Of a stretch of 64,000 nucleotides of DNA, positions 1 through 12,056 are shown one piece after another. The position numbers and the translations under genes were made by a program. Each line of letters begins with the position of its first letter. Position 1 is the first letter of the stretch. Source of the stretch: Datura wrightii (taxonomy: Eukaryota; Streptophyta; Magnoliopsida; Solanales; Solanaceae); NCBI GenBank assembly GCA_035772735.1, contig JASDFA010000002.1, forward strand, positions 1,302,001 to 1,366,000, given 5' to 3'. Under the pieces are notes generated by a model that saw only the letters and a program-made list of their open reading frames with translations, was not told the DNA's origin and searched no databases.

Positions 1-366
1 AATAATAAGATAGTCGAATGATAAGAAATAACAGATAGTAACAGATCGAAGGGCAAGAAACTACAAGAGTAATATTAGGACTACTAGTATAGACGAACAA
101 CAAGTCAAAACACTCCTACCTACTAACCTTTTATCTTAACCTGTGTCCTCCACAACTATCTATCTATGGTCATTTCCTCGGTAAACTGGAACTGCACCAA
201 CCACCGTGTCCTGTCTAATCACCTCTTCCCAATACTTTTTTCAATCTACCTCTACCTCTCCTAAAATAATTCATAGCCAACCTCACACACCTCCACACTG
301 GGGCATCTGCGTATCTCCTTATCACATGCCCAAACCATCTCAATCTCGCTTTCCTTCCTGCATCAT
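1..366 (-). mobile_element. RTE-type LINE, 5'-truncated C-terminal fragment
   Basis: Read on the minus strand, about 120-366 encodes the C-terminal tail of an RTE reverse transcriptase ORF, with the [12 protein letters not shown] segment also found in the longer element at 5,994-8,631. The 3' end of the element lies to the left of the window; the copy-2 equivalent at 30,721-31,290 shows it. The fragment is shared by both duplicates, so it inserted before the duplication. It is a dead fragment with stops and frameshifts. Confidence 0.65.
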
Positions 367-438
367 ATCCCTGTAATTAGATGATTAGGAGATTTCTTTA
401 TCATATCCCTGTAATTAGATGATTAGGAGATTTCTTAG
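363..438 (+). repeat. 38-bp perfect tandem duplication
   Basis: Two adjacent copies of a 38-bp unit starting TCATATCCCTGTAATTAG begin at 363 and 401. Copy 2 of the segmental duplication has only one unit near 31,299. The extra unit therefore arose in copy 1, or was lost from copy 2, after the duplication. Confidence 0.85.
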
Positions 439-660
439 GAATGTAACTTTTGCCTTTACTTTCTTTCCTTTTTTGTATTTCTTGTAAAGGTTATTTAAAT
501 CCCAATGGTTTGAGGGAATGCTCAAGCAAACCATTCCTCAAATTCTTCTCTTCTTTCTTGTTTCTCATGGTATTAAAGCCAAGGGTTTCGAGTCCATGCT
601 CTAAAAAAAGATAAAAATTCTTCCTTGAAGATTCCTTTTTTTCTTTCTTTTTTCGCTCAA
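367..660 (+). mobile_element. Probable copia-type LTR end with primer-binding-site-like motif
   Basis: A short LTR-like sequence ends in TTTCTCATGGTATTAAAGCC at 561-580. The last part resembles the plant primer binding site TGGTATCAGAGCC that is complementary to initiator methionine tRNA. No coding domain follows. A related LTR-like stretch lies at about 1,386-1,620, with similar spacing of the TTTCTTTCCTT and CAAGCAAACCATT motifs. Both are duplicated in copy 2 (about 31,296-31,520 and 33,590-33,800). Family assignment is an inference. Confidence 0.35.
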
Positions 661-2093
661 CAACTACTATGACACCCCGGGGAGGATCTACCTTGCTAGG
701 TAGGTGTGCCATGCCACCCGCACACTTTGGTTAACATTCAGAATATATATGTATATATCTAGTATAAAATGTATAAGAAACAAGTGGTAATCTCAAGATG
801 CACACGAGCTGCGGGTGAATTGGCTTAGCCGGACCTTTGAATATAAAATAATAGAAGAAATAATAATTATAATAATTAACAATAACAATGATAATACTCT
901 TGGTTACTCATTTTCGGAGGTGGCCAGCATACCCTTAATGCCGGGGAATACAACTTTTATCTGTTTAAAAAAAAAATAATAATATTAGTTTTCTAACAAG
1001 TCTAAAACCTATCCTCAACTAGTAGCTCTCCGCGTTATGGATCTTTTTCTTTCATTCTGCCCTATCTCTATCCACACATTTGTTGGTTTTTCACACCTAC
1101 GAACCAGTGTATCTATAGGTAGGTAGGTCGAGCAGAACATGTCCAAACCATCTCAAGCAAACTTACATTTTATCCTCAATGCGTGCTACCTGCCCCTTCT
1201 AGCGAATGTGGTCATTTTTAATGTCATTTAATCTGGTATGACCACACATTCATCTTAGCATTTGCGTCTGCAACACTCATCATGTGGATATGTTAGACTT
1301 TATCAGATGTTCTCACAAAATTAGTCATGACTATATTTCTGACCAGCTAGGAGCTATACAATATGTACACTCTAGCTTGAGGAGAGTGTTTGAATGACCC
1401 GAAAACCCATCCTATGTATATGTGAAAGATTCCCATATCCCATAATTAGGTAATTTGGAAATTTTGTAGGAACGTAATTATTGTCTTTATTTTCTTTCCT
1501 TATTTGTATGTCTTGTATAGGTTATTAAATTCCAATAACTTGTGGGAATAATCAAGCAAACCATTTCCCAAAATTCTTCTCCTCTTTTCTTGATTCTCGT
1601 CAAGATTCAAAAAGATGTTAGTAACTATTAGATAAAAAAGACGTTAGTAACTTTTGTTAATGCTAAATTTTTATTCCTATTCCAAAACTCTAAGATAACA
1701 TTCATAAAGTTTATGTAAGATTTGTGCATCACATTGCCAATATTTATTGTCTATTATTCTCCTCTTTAAGGTAGTCACGAAGAGTACATGGGTGATGGGA
1801 TGCACACCTTAGTGCTTTGAGTGTCGCACTAAAGCGCCATTCAAGTGAAGGGCCTACCGAGTTAGCTTTAGTTTAAACACCCTTCGCGTGAGCCTATGAC
1901 AATAGTTAATGAATATTTTGACCTTGTTACATCATTATATCTACTTGCTCTTACAATCGTAGAGATTGACGCTGATCTTGCTTCCAACTAGACCTATACC
2001 TTCTTGTTACAACCGCCCCCCCCCCCCCCCCTAAATACAATATTATATTATCTGCATATGACCTAGTTGGCTCTAGGGCATGTAAAAATATAA
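661..2093. other. Non-coding intron-like sequence, mostly old repeat remnants
   Basis: No supported gene is present. By analogy with copy 2, this is intron 2 of the cyclin T gene. It includes the second LTR-like remnant (about 1,386-1,620) and a 16-base C tract at 2,016-2,031. The position where copy 2 carries an extra 1.3 kb falls at about 840. Confidence 0.5.
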
Positions 2094-2391
2094 CAGTGTT
2101 ATCAAAAGCAAAAAGCGCAAAAAAGCTCTAAGGTCCATTGGAGCTTTAGCGCAAAGTCCAAGACTAATAATTATAAGCATGAATAACAAATGTATGGACA
2201 AAGAAATTGATTTTTTTTAGGATAAAGTGAAATATCAATTGTTTAGTGTCGCCTCCTTAGGAAATGGTCATTTGCAAGAAAAGTTTGTCTTAGAGCTATG
2301 ATAATAAAACTAAGCCGCACATTAAGCGAGGGAAGCGCTCAATGTGTTTTCAGCCTCACGTTGGGGCTTAAACGCGCCTTTGACAACACTG
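2094..2391. mobile_element. Inverted-repeat (MITE-like) element A, copy 1
   Basis: The element starts CAGTGTTATCAAAAGC and ends GCGCCTTTGACAACACTG, so its ends are inverted repeats of about 16 bp. Internally it is full of AAGCGC/GCGCTT half-palindromes. There is no coding capacity. No clear target-site duplication was found. The same family is present as element B (3,464-3,875) and in copy 2 at 34,295-34,629 and 35,721-36,138. This copy has lost part of the left half compared with the copy-2 version. Confidence 0.6.
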
Positions 2392-3463
2392 CAAGATAGT
2401 AGTATGGCCCTTCCATACTACTACTTTTCATGTAACTTTTCTTGAACCAGCTGGATTGTTGAAGAATGATCCATCCTACCTGTTGAGTTTATTTTCCTTG
2501 GGGCCTTGCCATACCTACTTGTTGCTCACATCATGTATTATGGCTGCTGTAATCTACCGTGGGATCTTATTTCTCAATTCTTTTCTTGAGAAGAGCTAAC
2601 AGTCATCAGTCAGGTTGGTACTTTAGCTAATTTTAAGGAGAGTTTCAAGATGAGATCAAATTTGTCCTTTGCTTAGTCCAAAGCATAACCGGTTTTGAGT
2701 TCCTTGTTATGTCGGAACCTCTAGGATATCGATTGAATAGTTTTATAAGTAACAGTCGATCATTCAGCTTCAACTTGTAGGGAAAGTTCAAACTCTCCGA
2801 AGGGTCTGTATGCCCTAGATTTTCCTATTCAGTTCTTAGGTCTAGCTCAGATCATGATTAGAGCTTTATCTTGACATGAAAAGAAGGTGTTCTGCATTCT
2901 TCAGAAAGTCTACTGGGTGTGGTCTTAATTAAATCCTGATTCCTCTTTTATTGGAAACTATAAAAGGAAGATAAAATGTATTGCTATGAAATAGTGCATG
3001 TAGGTTAATCCAATCATCTCCTGCTGGAAAGAGAAAAAAATAGTTCAAAGAGTATGGGTACTCTCTCAAGTGACTGCAATAGCTTTTAGCAACTCAGTAG
3101 TTAGGATTATGCTAGAAGCCCCTCATACAAGTAGTATAGAAGATGCCCTTAGGCAAAAGCGGTGCTACTGGGAAATTGGTTCAACCTGAGTTGTAGTTTG
3201 TGTTTTGTAAAAGAAACACTATGAAACTGGGTTTATTTCACTCCCAAAACACTTATCTTGTGTTTCTGCATGACCTAGGGTGAATTTATGTTCCAGATTT
3301 GCCACATCATTATTACCTTTTTTTTGATAATCAAGAAATCCCCAAGGGTTAGCACGGATGCTTTGAAAATCGATGAATAATGGTCTTATTCCTCTACTCT
3401 TATCCACTTAAATACCAGGTTTGTCTATAAAGGGGGTTCGAACGTGTGACGTGTGCTTAAACC
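2392..3463. other. Intron sequence with SINE-like tail
   Basis: No gene is seen. Near the right end (about 3,317-3,463), the minus strand contains a tRNA B-box-like motif (consensus GWTCRANNC) followed by an AT-rich stretch, as in tRNA-derived plant SINEs. A similar block lies at 4,808-4,950. A convincing A box was not found, so the SINE reading is tentative. Confidence 0.3.
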
Positions 3464-3875
3464 CAGTGTTATCAAAGGCGAAAAGCGCAAAAAAGCTCTA
3501 TGGTCTGTTGGGGCTTTAAGCGCAAATAAAACGCGGGCTTTAATGAAGAAAGGTGCAGATGTAGGAAAAAAATTCAAATATGTATGTATAGTCCAAGACT
3601 AATAACTATAGGCATGAATAACTAATACAAGGAAAAAAAAAGCCCAGTGCACTAAAGCACCCGCTATACCCTGGGTCCGGGAAAGGGCCGGACCACAAGG
3701 GTATATTATACGCATCCTTATAAATTGGATATTTTACGATAATGTGAAATATCAATTGTTTGGTGTGCGTTGATGATGACACTGAAGTGCACATAAAGCG
3801 AGGCGAAGCGCTCAACATGTTTTGCGCCTCGCTTCATGGCTTAAGCTTGCTTTAAGCATGCCTTTGACGACACTG
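3464..3875. mobile_element. Inverted-repeat (MITE-like) element B, copy 1, with inserted SINE-like fragment
   Basis: The left end CAGTGTTATCAAAGGCG and the right end GCCTTTGACGACACTG are inverted repeats. Inside, about 3,641-3,725 carries a GC-rich piece (GTGCACTAAAGC, then GGGTCCGGGAAAGGGCCGG) that looks like a common Solanaceae SINE-related fragment. It is found again at 35,901-35,984. The remainder has repeated GCGAAGCGCTC-type half-palindromes. The fragment's name is from memory of Solanaceae repeats and should be checked. Confidence 0.55.
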
Positions 3876-4419
3876 TTGTTCCATTCTTGCCACTAGCTAG
3901 AGGCTCCAGGCAAACACTAGTTCCGTTTTGCAACTGTAGGGGAATTGTTATAGGATTTAGTTTACACTAGTGGGTCATGTGGTAGATTTCAATGCTAGAT
4001 GCAATCTATCATTCGGCGTCTTCTTCGATTGTTTTCTCTAAGAGTGGAATCCTAGGCTGCACACAACACATACCATTATATATTCTAGAGGTTTAGTTGA
4101 AACACTCACTTTTTCATGCTTATGAGTTTACTTTTATTGCACATATTTCAAAATGGGACTATAAAGAAAATTTGAAGCTGAAATTTCTTCGGTGACTTCA
4201 AGTCCCATCCCTTTCCTTTGCTGATATACATTATTTTATTATATTAGATATGATAATTGTATTATTATGCAGAGGCTTATAGTATTGGCAGTTTTTCTTG
4301 TAAGAAATCCCATTTTTGACACTTACTCAGATTTGTCATAAATGCAGCATCATACCTTATTTCCATTAAATATGAAATAAACCATTATCATACATGGTTC
4401 AATTGTCCGGTGCTTGCAG

Positions 4420-7400
4420 GCCTCAGGTAACCATTGCCACTGCTATAATATTTTGTCATCGGTTCTTTCTCCGGCAGTCTCATTCAAGGAACGATAGGAG
4501 GGTAAGTAACTTTCTGCTTCAGCTTTACCATCTATCGCATCTATATCTGCTTGACCTTTTTTTATACATTTGTTAAACGAAAAGTGGTGGTGCCGGAGCC
4601 TATGTTACACTGGGCATGGATGAGCAAATGATCTTTTGGTGCCTAAACTTACCAAGTCACAAGATATGGCATGGTTTGTTTTGGCATCTATTGGCTTAAA
4701 CAATCAGTGCTTCTAGTTGGGTTTGGTTGATTAAATTGAATGAAAAAATGGAAGCTGCATAGTCTCTGGTTGGTTTGCAAGTAGAAATATATATTTATTA
4801 CTGTTTTATTGATAATCGAGAAATTGCTGAGCGCCAGTGGTGCATGGTTTGGAACTACGTAGATAATGGGCTCGCCTCAACCCTTCTCCACTTAAATACC
4901 AAGCTTTTGTCCACGGAAGGGTTTGAACCTCTGACATATGCTTAACCCTGCACTGAGAAATTTATATTTTTATCCTACCTTGTGTTTTTGTTAATACATT
5001 CTTTGCCTTTTGGCTTAGATCAACTGTTGTATATGTTCTTATCAGCTATCTTACCTTGCATTTTAAATAAAATTCACGAGAAACAAGGGTTCACTTGAGA
5101 AGGGAAAAGGGAAAGGGGTGCACTATATGTATTTTTATCTTACCTAGAGATTAGCATTCATAAACACAACTTAGTAGAGAAGGTGAAATTGGAGATTGTA
5201 ATTAACTAGCTTGTTGAGCTTCAAATCAGTAACCATCAAGCATTCAGCATGAAGTAGTGTCCAACACTGAGGGGCACTGAATTTTGATTCTCAAGACAGA
5301 TGCTTTTAATTTGAGCAGATCAAATTTGCAATACCTACTAAAAATATAGTCGGACCCAAGATCATCATACTTGTAATCACTTTCTCACGAGTATTAAGGG
5401 CAGATTTCCAATTATGTTGTAGGGAGAAGTAGTTCAAGATGATGCATTGCTTTTTCAATTATAAAGTCTGTTAAGAACAATTTCAGTTAGATGTCTTGGT
5501 TCTTTATGCTGCTAAGTACAACAACAACAACAACCACCCAGTAATATCCCATCAAGTGGAGTCTGGGGAGGGTAGATTGTATGCAGACCTTACCACTACC
5601 TTAGAGGTAGAAAGACTGTTTCCAGAAGACCCTCGGCTTTAAGAGAAACAATGTAATGACAGCACAGACGACAACATATAACAACAACAACAACTAGTGC
5701 TAACACCAAAGCACGCAACAGTAATACACTAAACAATAAACTAATAGCATCAAGTAGGAATAAACAACGAAACAAAGGAGCTATAAGAACAAAATTAGGC
5801 TACCCCTGAGAACGACAAAGCCGTGCAACACACAACTCCCTACTACCCTGCTACCCTTATCCGAGTACCCCATACCTTCCTATCTAAGGTTCAAGTCCTC
5901 GGTAAGCTGCATCTGAGCCATATCCCTTCTAATCACCTCACCCCATTGCTTTCTCGGTCTACCCCTACCTCTCCTAAAATCATTCATGGACAATCACTCG
6001 CACCTCCACATTGAAGCACTCGGACACTTCCTCTTCACATGCCCGAACCACCTCAGTCTTGCCTCACGCATCTTGTCCTTCACCCCAACCACTCCCACCT
6101 TGGCCCGGATATCAGCATTTCTAATCCTATCACTCCTAGTGTGCCTGCATATCCACTTTAAAATCCTCATTTCTGCAACCTTTATCTTCTGTACATGGGA
6201 GTTCTTTATAGGCCAACACTCCGTCCCGTACAACATAGTTAGTCTAACCACCACTCTGTAAAACTTGCCTTTTAGTTTTGTCGGCACCTTCTTATCGCAC
6301 AGAACTCCAGAAGCAAGCCTCCATTTCATCCATCCTGCACTTATACGGTGAGCAACATCCTCGTCAATCTCTCCACTCCCTTGGATAATAGACCCAAGGT
6401 ACTTGAAACTATCTCTCTTTTGGATGACTTGAGTACCCAACATCACTACCTCATCCTCCCCGGGCAACGCATCACTAAACCCACATTCTAAATATTCTGT
6501 CTTGGTCCTGCTCAACCTAAAGCCTTTAGACTTTAGGGCTTGTCGCCAAACCTCCAACTTAGCGTTTACGCCTCCACGAGTTTCGTCAATCAGAACTATG
6601 TCTTCCACAAATAACATACACCAAGGCACCTCCCCTTGAATCTCACACGTCAAAGTATCTATCACCAAGGCAAATAAAAATGGACTAAGTGCTGATCCCT
6701 GGTGCAACCCCATCCCAACTGGGAAATGTTCCGAGTCTCCTCCCACCGTCCTCACCCGAGTCTTGACTCCATCATACATATCCTTAATCGCCCTAATGTA
6801 CGCCACCGGCACCCCTCTACCCTCCAAGCATCTCCGCGGAACCTCCCTTGGGACCTTGTCATAGGCTTTCTCTAGGTCGATGAAAACCATGTGAAGATCC
6901 CTCTTCCTCTCCCTATACTGCTCCACCAATCTCCTAACAAGATGAATGGCTTCTGTAGTCGAGCGCCCCAACATGAATCCGAACTGATTCTCAGAAATTG
7001 TCACGCCTCTCCTTACCCTGCTCTCCACCACTCTCTCCCAAACCTTCATAGTGTGCCTTAGCAACCTGATGCCCCTATAGTTGTTGCAATTCTGAATGTC
7101 ACTCTTGTTTTTGTACAATGGAACCATCGTACTCCATCTCCATTCATCGGGTATCTTCGCCGTTTTGAAGATGACATTAAATAGCTTGGTGTCAACCACG
7201 TTATACCTACCATGTCTGCGCTCTTCCAAAATTTCACTGGATCTCATAAGGTTCGGTCGCTCTACCCTTACGCATCCTACGCATGGCCTCCTTAACTTCC
7301 TCCACTCTTACCCGTCTACAATACCCACAATCGCGTCGCCCCTCTGAGTGCCCCAGCTCCCCCAGCACAATGTCCCTGTCTCCTCCTTCATTTAAAAGAT

Positions 7401-10400
7401 TATGGAAGTACACCTGCCGTTTACATCTAATAAGTTGCTCTTCCACCAACACCTTGCTGTCCTTATCCTTGATACACTTTACTTGGTCCAGATCACGTGC
7501 TCTCATCTCTCTTGCCTTGGCTAGCTTTTACAACTTCTTATCCCCTCCCTTACCCTCTAATTCGACATATAAGCGCTCAAAGGCTGCCGCTTTCGCCGCT
7601 GTAACTGCTAGCTTCGCCTCCTTTCGTGTTGTCTTATACTCCTCTCTATTTTTCCTCCTCTCCTCCTCATCCTTGCTCTCCACCAATTTCACGTAGGCCA
7701 CCTTCTTTGCCTCCACTTTCTGCTGGACTTTTCCAGTCCACCACCAGTCCCTTTGGCGCCCACCCAACCGACTCTTAGAGGCCCCCAACACCTCTAGCCA
7801 CTTCCCTGATGCAACTAGCAATCCTATCCCACATACTATTCGCCTCCCGCCCACTCTCCCAAGCCCCCATCTCCCGAGCACTATCCATAGTCAAGCCACC
7901 CCATTTGATCCGTGGCCGAACATCTACCAACCTCTTCTTCTTTCCCCTCGTGATCACCAAATCCATGACTAGAAGTTTATGTTGGGTTGTGAGGTTCTCG
8001 CTCGAGATAACTTTACAATCCTTACATAGTCTTTTATCACCTTCCTAAAAAGCAGATAGTTTATTTGAGTCTTAGCCACTGCACTTTGAAAGGTAACCAA
8101 GTGCTCATCCTTCTTTGGGAAATTCGAATTGGCTATCGCCAACCCAAAAGCTCTAGCAAAATCCAAGAGCGAGACTCCTCCATCATTCCTATCCCCAAAA
8201 CCAAACCCTCCATGCACATCGTCGCGCGTAGGCACTTATAAAGTTCAAGTAAGACCCCCTAAAGACTAGCTGAACCCAAATCAACCTATCATTGACCCTC
8301 CTCACCTCAACCACGCAGTCTCTAAGCTCGCTGTCTACTAAGATCCCTACTCTATTCCTATTCTTATTCTTGGGGCCTCCTAAGTACCACAACTTATACC
8401 CGTCCACGTCCTTGGCCTTGGTACCCCCCATCTGGTCTCCTGAACACAAGCTACATTAATCTTCCTCTTGCTGATGATCTTCACTAACTCAATAGACTTC
8501 CCCATCAGAGTACTGATGTTCCAAGATCCAACTCTCAACCAAGCGAGGTGTTCCCCATGGCCCCCCCTCTCGCGACCCGACCTCAAACCATCACTGCAAC
8601 CCGATGCCACTAATGTATGATATAGAAACAACCGCTACAAACAAACTACACTACAGAGAGAATTCAGGTCTAAACCCGGAATCCAAAGGCAAACAAAACT
8701 ACTTTATTGCATTAAAAGTGACTTAATCAAGCGTACGTATAAGCAATTAAGTAATATGCTTTTAACTAGATGATGGGAGGTACCAACTCCCGATTGATAG
8801 AACCTGGATTGTAGGCGTTCCTCTATCCGTCGCTTGCGAGCGCGTGACACCCACCGTGCTCTCTATTTGTACTCTATTGTCCAGTGGTTGTGTCCCCCTA
8901 TTTTCCAGTTGTACACCCGCCTTGCTCCGAGATCTGGTTGTACCTCTAAAATATATATATATATAGCAAGAAAGAGAGGGAGAAAAGAAGCGGGGAGAAG
9001 GTATTCTGCCGGAGCCAACGCAATTCACTGGAGAACTGACTCGAAGTGGGTCTGGGCACTCCGGTAGAAGCACTGAAACGCCGGCGGAGATAGACCTGGA
9101 ACTGTTGGTGGCTGCCGGAACGAAGCAGCGGCGGTGGGAGCTTAGCTTCGCCGGAGCTGAAGCTGCTGGTTAGAGAAAAAAGAAGGGAAGGAAAGAAAGA
9201 AGAAGAAAAAAGAAAAAAAGAGAAGAAAAGAAAAGAAAAAATGGAAGAGAAGAAGCGGCTGTGCGGCGCTGGTGGATTTTGCCGGAGAAAGTAGTACCTT
9301 AACCCTAGCTTTGACTCACCGCGTCTGGGATACGATTTCGCCGGAGATCGGCGAAGAGTTGCCCATTCTCCAATTTTCCTTGGGCGTTATGTTCTATTTT
9401 ATATTGGTTTTTTTCTCTCTAGTGAACTCCCCTAGGTGTATTCTGCTGTGCTGGGGTTGGTTAGTTTTCCTAGTGTCCTTCTCAAACTCCATTCTCGTGA
9501 AGAATCCCTAGATTGTTTACTGCCTAACTGGTAGTGCCAAGTGGCAAGACATTAGTTGGAATCTTTCCTGAAAGCATATTTATGTTGGAGTTTTGTTTGT
9601 TTTGTTCAACCTAAAATAATGGTGTAGTTGCAGTGCCTGAATAATTTATGAAAGCACGTCTTTTAGCTCCATCTAATCATATGTCTAGTATGCCACTGGA
9701 CAATTTTTTTTCTTCTGGAAGGTGTCTGCCAGTCATTTATAGTGCATTTTCATGAATATTTGTTGTTTGACTGGTATTTGAAGTGAGAATTTTCGTACTA
9801 GCCGGGGAAGTAAAATTTGTATTACTAGCAAATAATGGACTTGTCAGTTAAAAGAAAAGGAAAATAATGGACATGTTCACAGGCAATTGTACTAACTAGC
9901 TAAAGTTTGTAGTAGTTAGAACTAACTAATTTCTGCCCAACTTCCATACCTTTTGCAGACCGTTGCCACAGTATGCATGTTCCTAGCAGGAAAGGTTGAA
10001 GAAACTCCTCGTCCCCTGAAAGATGTTATACTTGTTTCTTATGAGATCATTCATAAAAAGGATCCTGCAGCTATTCAGAGGATCAAGCAAAAGGTATTGC
10101 CCATTGGCCTGGTGGTTGTGCTCTGTACGTATCTATTAATTCCATTTTCTAATTTAAGTTCTTTTTAGAGTTTTTGCCCTTATAATTTGCGTCATCGTGA
10201 TTATATATCTGAAAGATTTGCTTGTACGGTCAGTTACCAGTTATTCACTTTGTGTTAATATGGTTCCTCTGGTACCTTGAATCATTTCCAGGGTCTTAGT
10301 ATTACATGTTAAAAGAGTTTGAAAATTTTTCAACGTTATGCAGGAAGTATATGAACAACAAAAAGAACTAATTTTGTCTGGAGAGAGGGTTGTTCTTGCA

Positions 10401-12056
10401 ACTCTTGCTTTTGATCTTAATGTACATCATCCATATAAACCTCTTGTCGAGGCGATAAAGAAATTCAAGGTTGCTCAAAATGCCCTAGCTCAAGTTGCAT
10501 GGAACTTTGTGAATGATGGGTAATGTATTTTTCTTCTATATAATTTTTGTATGGTGTCAATTGATGGTCACACTTATCTCTAGTTGACGTGGGAGAGCCG
10601 CGTGCAGGCTTCGGACGTCCTTATGCTTGCAATTTAAGCCCCATCACATTGCAGCAGGTGCCATTTTCCTTGCAGCCAAGTTTCTCAAAGTAAAGCTCCC
10701 ATCTGATGGCGAGAAGGTTTGGTGGCAGGAGTTCGATGTCACCCCACGCCAACTGGAGGGTTGGTGTCTTGCCTTGGATATGTATACTTTATGAAATTTG
10801 TGGTATTGGATGAACCCAGTCTGGCTTACTTTCAAGGATTCTGTGACCACATCATTGCATGGAAATGTTCTGAAATGAACCTTTTTGAATTTTATGGGCG
10901 GGGAGTGTTGATACAAAAAATACTGCAATAGCTCTTCTCTATCTTACTTGTATTCTTTACCCTTGCAGAAGTGAGCAACCAAATGCTAGAATTGTATGAA
11001 CAAAATAGAGTGCCACCTCAGGCTAGTGAAGCTGAAGGAAGTGCTGGTGGAAATCAAAGGCCCGCTGGAAAATCTTCAGCTGCACACGAGGAACATGCTG
11101 CAAATAACAGTAACTCCCTGGGTGGAGGCGCTAATACAAATGCAGGAACGTCCAATCCTGCATCCTCTAGCGAAATTCCTGATCAACCGTATGCTGATAA
11201 TCACAGTGGGCTTCCAAGGACAGCTCACAATAGCAGTAATGACTATGGAAGTGCTGAACACAACTTTTCAGACGGCATTGGAGATGGTGAGATTAATGAT
11301 AAACAGAAGCATGAAAGAGAGCAGGTGGCTTATCAGGGTAGTGCAGCTGAGGTACAAAGTAGATCAAGGTACGGTTCTGAGAGCAATGCTGAAGATGATC
11401 AGGAGGGGAACACTAGGAAAGCTGAACCAAGACATAAAGGGGAATCAAAGGAAAAGTACCATGGTAGAGCACTGGAGAACAAGGATGGTGCAGTTGGCCA
11501 GTCAGCACAAGAAGTTAGAAAGATAGATAAAGACATGGTCAAAGCAGCTGTTGAGAACCGGGTCAAGGCAGCATTGGAGAAGCGCAGGAAGTTGCAAGGG
11601 GATGTAACCAAGAAAACTGATGTTATGGATGACGATGATCTCATTGAGAGAGAATTGGAGGATGGAATAGAACTGGCAGCTGGGAATGAGAAAAACAAGT
11701 GGGAAAGAAAGGAAAGCTGGCCTAAGCCTTCAAACAGGCCGGAGCATGAGAACACATATCACGCAAAGCTTCACGATGAGGCTGGGGATGGACATCACCA
11801 AGGGTCAAAGTGGAAGTCTTCACGCGGAGAAGAGCTTGACTATGTCGAAGAAGGGGAACTGGAACCATATGATGATGCTGACAGGGGCTATCGGTCACCA
11901 AAGTCTAACAGTAGGAAGAGAAAGGCAAGTAGCCCCTCAGACAAACCGATGGAGGGAAAGCGACATGAGTATTTTCCGGATGATAGAAACAGACCTGGGA
12001 GGCTTGATTATTCTGAGAGGGACCACAAAAGGCACATGCAGGAAAATCATGCTTGA
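4420..12056 (+). CDS. Cyclin T (P-TEFb-type cyclin), copy 1, exons 3-7; first coding exon not in window
   Basis: Exons are 4420-4501, 9959-10093, 10344-10519, 10608-10759 and 10969-12056, all with GT/AG borders and consistent phases. They encode most of the cyclin box: [16 protein letters not shown], then [18 protein letters not shown], then [17 protein letters not shown], then [21 protein letters not shown] long hydrophilic C-terminal region follows, with conserved [17 protein letters not shown] and a Lys/Arg-rich [10 protein letters not shown] segment. In the family, cyclin T pairs with CDKC kinases and promotes RNA polymerase II CTD phosphorylation in the nucleus. Exon lengths equal those of the complete copy 2 except for 12 bp in the last exon. 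The N-terminal exon must lie left of the window if the gene is functional. Intron 3 is 5.5 kb because of a LINE-containing segment. No stop or frameshift was seen. Confidence 0.85.
4502..5517 (+). other. Left part of intron 3, copy 1
   Basis: This is intronic sequence colinear with 36,757-37,810. It holds a SINE-like block at about 4,808-4,950, with a B-box-like GGTTCAAACC on the minus strand. Copy 2 has about 35 extra bases after 36,833. No gene is seen. Confidence 0.6.
5518..8640 (-). mobile_element. RTE-clade LINE, nearly full-length but decayed
   Basis: The minus-strand 3' end is an (ACA)n run at 5,518-5,535, that is a (TTG)n tail, preceded by the GGGTAGATTGTATGCAGACC-type 3' UTR common to Solanaceae RTE LINEs. 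The coding part (5,994-8,631) gives an endonuclease then a reverse transcriptase. Copy 2 lacks the element. At the junctions copy 2 has a different 207-bp segment (37,811-38,017), so insertion went with a deletion or replacement. No target-site duplication is visible. Confidence 0.8.
5994..8631 (-). pseudogene. RTE LINE endonuclease-reverse transcriptase, frameshifted
   Basis: The polyprotein reads leftwards on the minus strand. At about 8,550-7,970 is an APE-type endonuclease: [13 protein letters not shown], then CVQETRW, then ISAYA, then [18 protein letters not shown] linker follows, then the reverse transcriptase in an open stretch of 417 codons (7,247-5,994) with NNYRGIRLL, the motif A region [16 protein letters not shown], and [16 protein letters not shown]. 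Motif C reads LFVEDIVLI where the family usually has FADD. The C-terminal [10 protein letters not shown] segment is typical of RTE. The endonuclease and linker lie in several frames with stops, so no complete protein is possible. The D-to-E change in motif C also argues against activity. Confidence 0.85.
8641..9371. other. Copy-1-specific segment of unknown origin beside the LINE
   Basis: This is absent from copy 2, whose homology resumes at about 9,372. It contains a short (AT)n run near 8,950, a purine-rich stretch (9,170-9,250), and several CGCCGGAG-like words that recall the 5' leader of a gene or the LINE's 5' UTR. No frame continues convincingly. It may have come in with the LINE or be a separate insertion. 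Confidence 0.4.

Noticed and set aside
491..712. 73-codon frame on the minus strand, also at 31,381-31,602
   Set aside because: It is inside an LTR-like remnant and its Lys/Glu-rich sequence comes from a T/C-rich tract.
1921..2391. Possible tRNA gene suggested by B-box-like words in the SINE-like blocks
   Set aside because: No cloverleaf with A box, anticodon arm and acceptor stem could be drawn; at most they are SINE remnants.
3219..3407. Frame reading MDKSRGIRPLF, also at 35,415-35,663
   Set aside because: It falls in a SINE-like intron repeat; sequence similarity of the two is due to the segmental duplication.
9240..9511. ATG in a leader-like context at 9,241 and a frame at 9,272-9,511, as a possible first exon of a gene
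   Set aside because: No splice donor leads into cyclin T in frame with known N-terminal sequence, and the right part of the frame is cyclin T intron shared with copy 2.
10996..11755. Long open frames overlapping the last cyclin T exon in other frames and on the minus strand (also 39,681-40,841)
   Set aside because: They are shadows of the purine-rich coding exon; the real frame has conserved cyclin T motifs.
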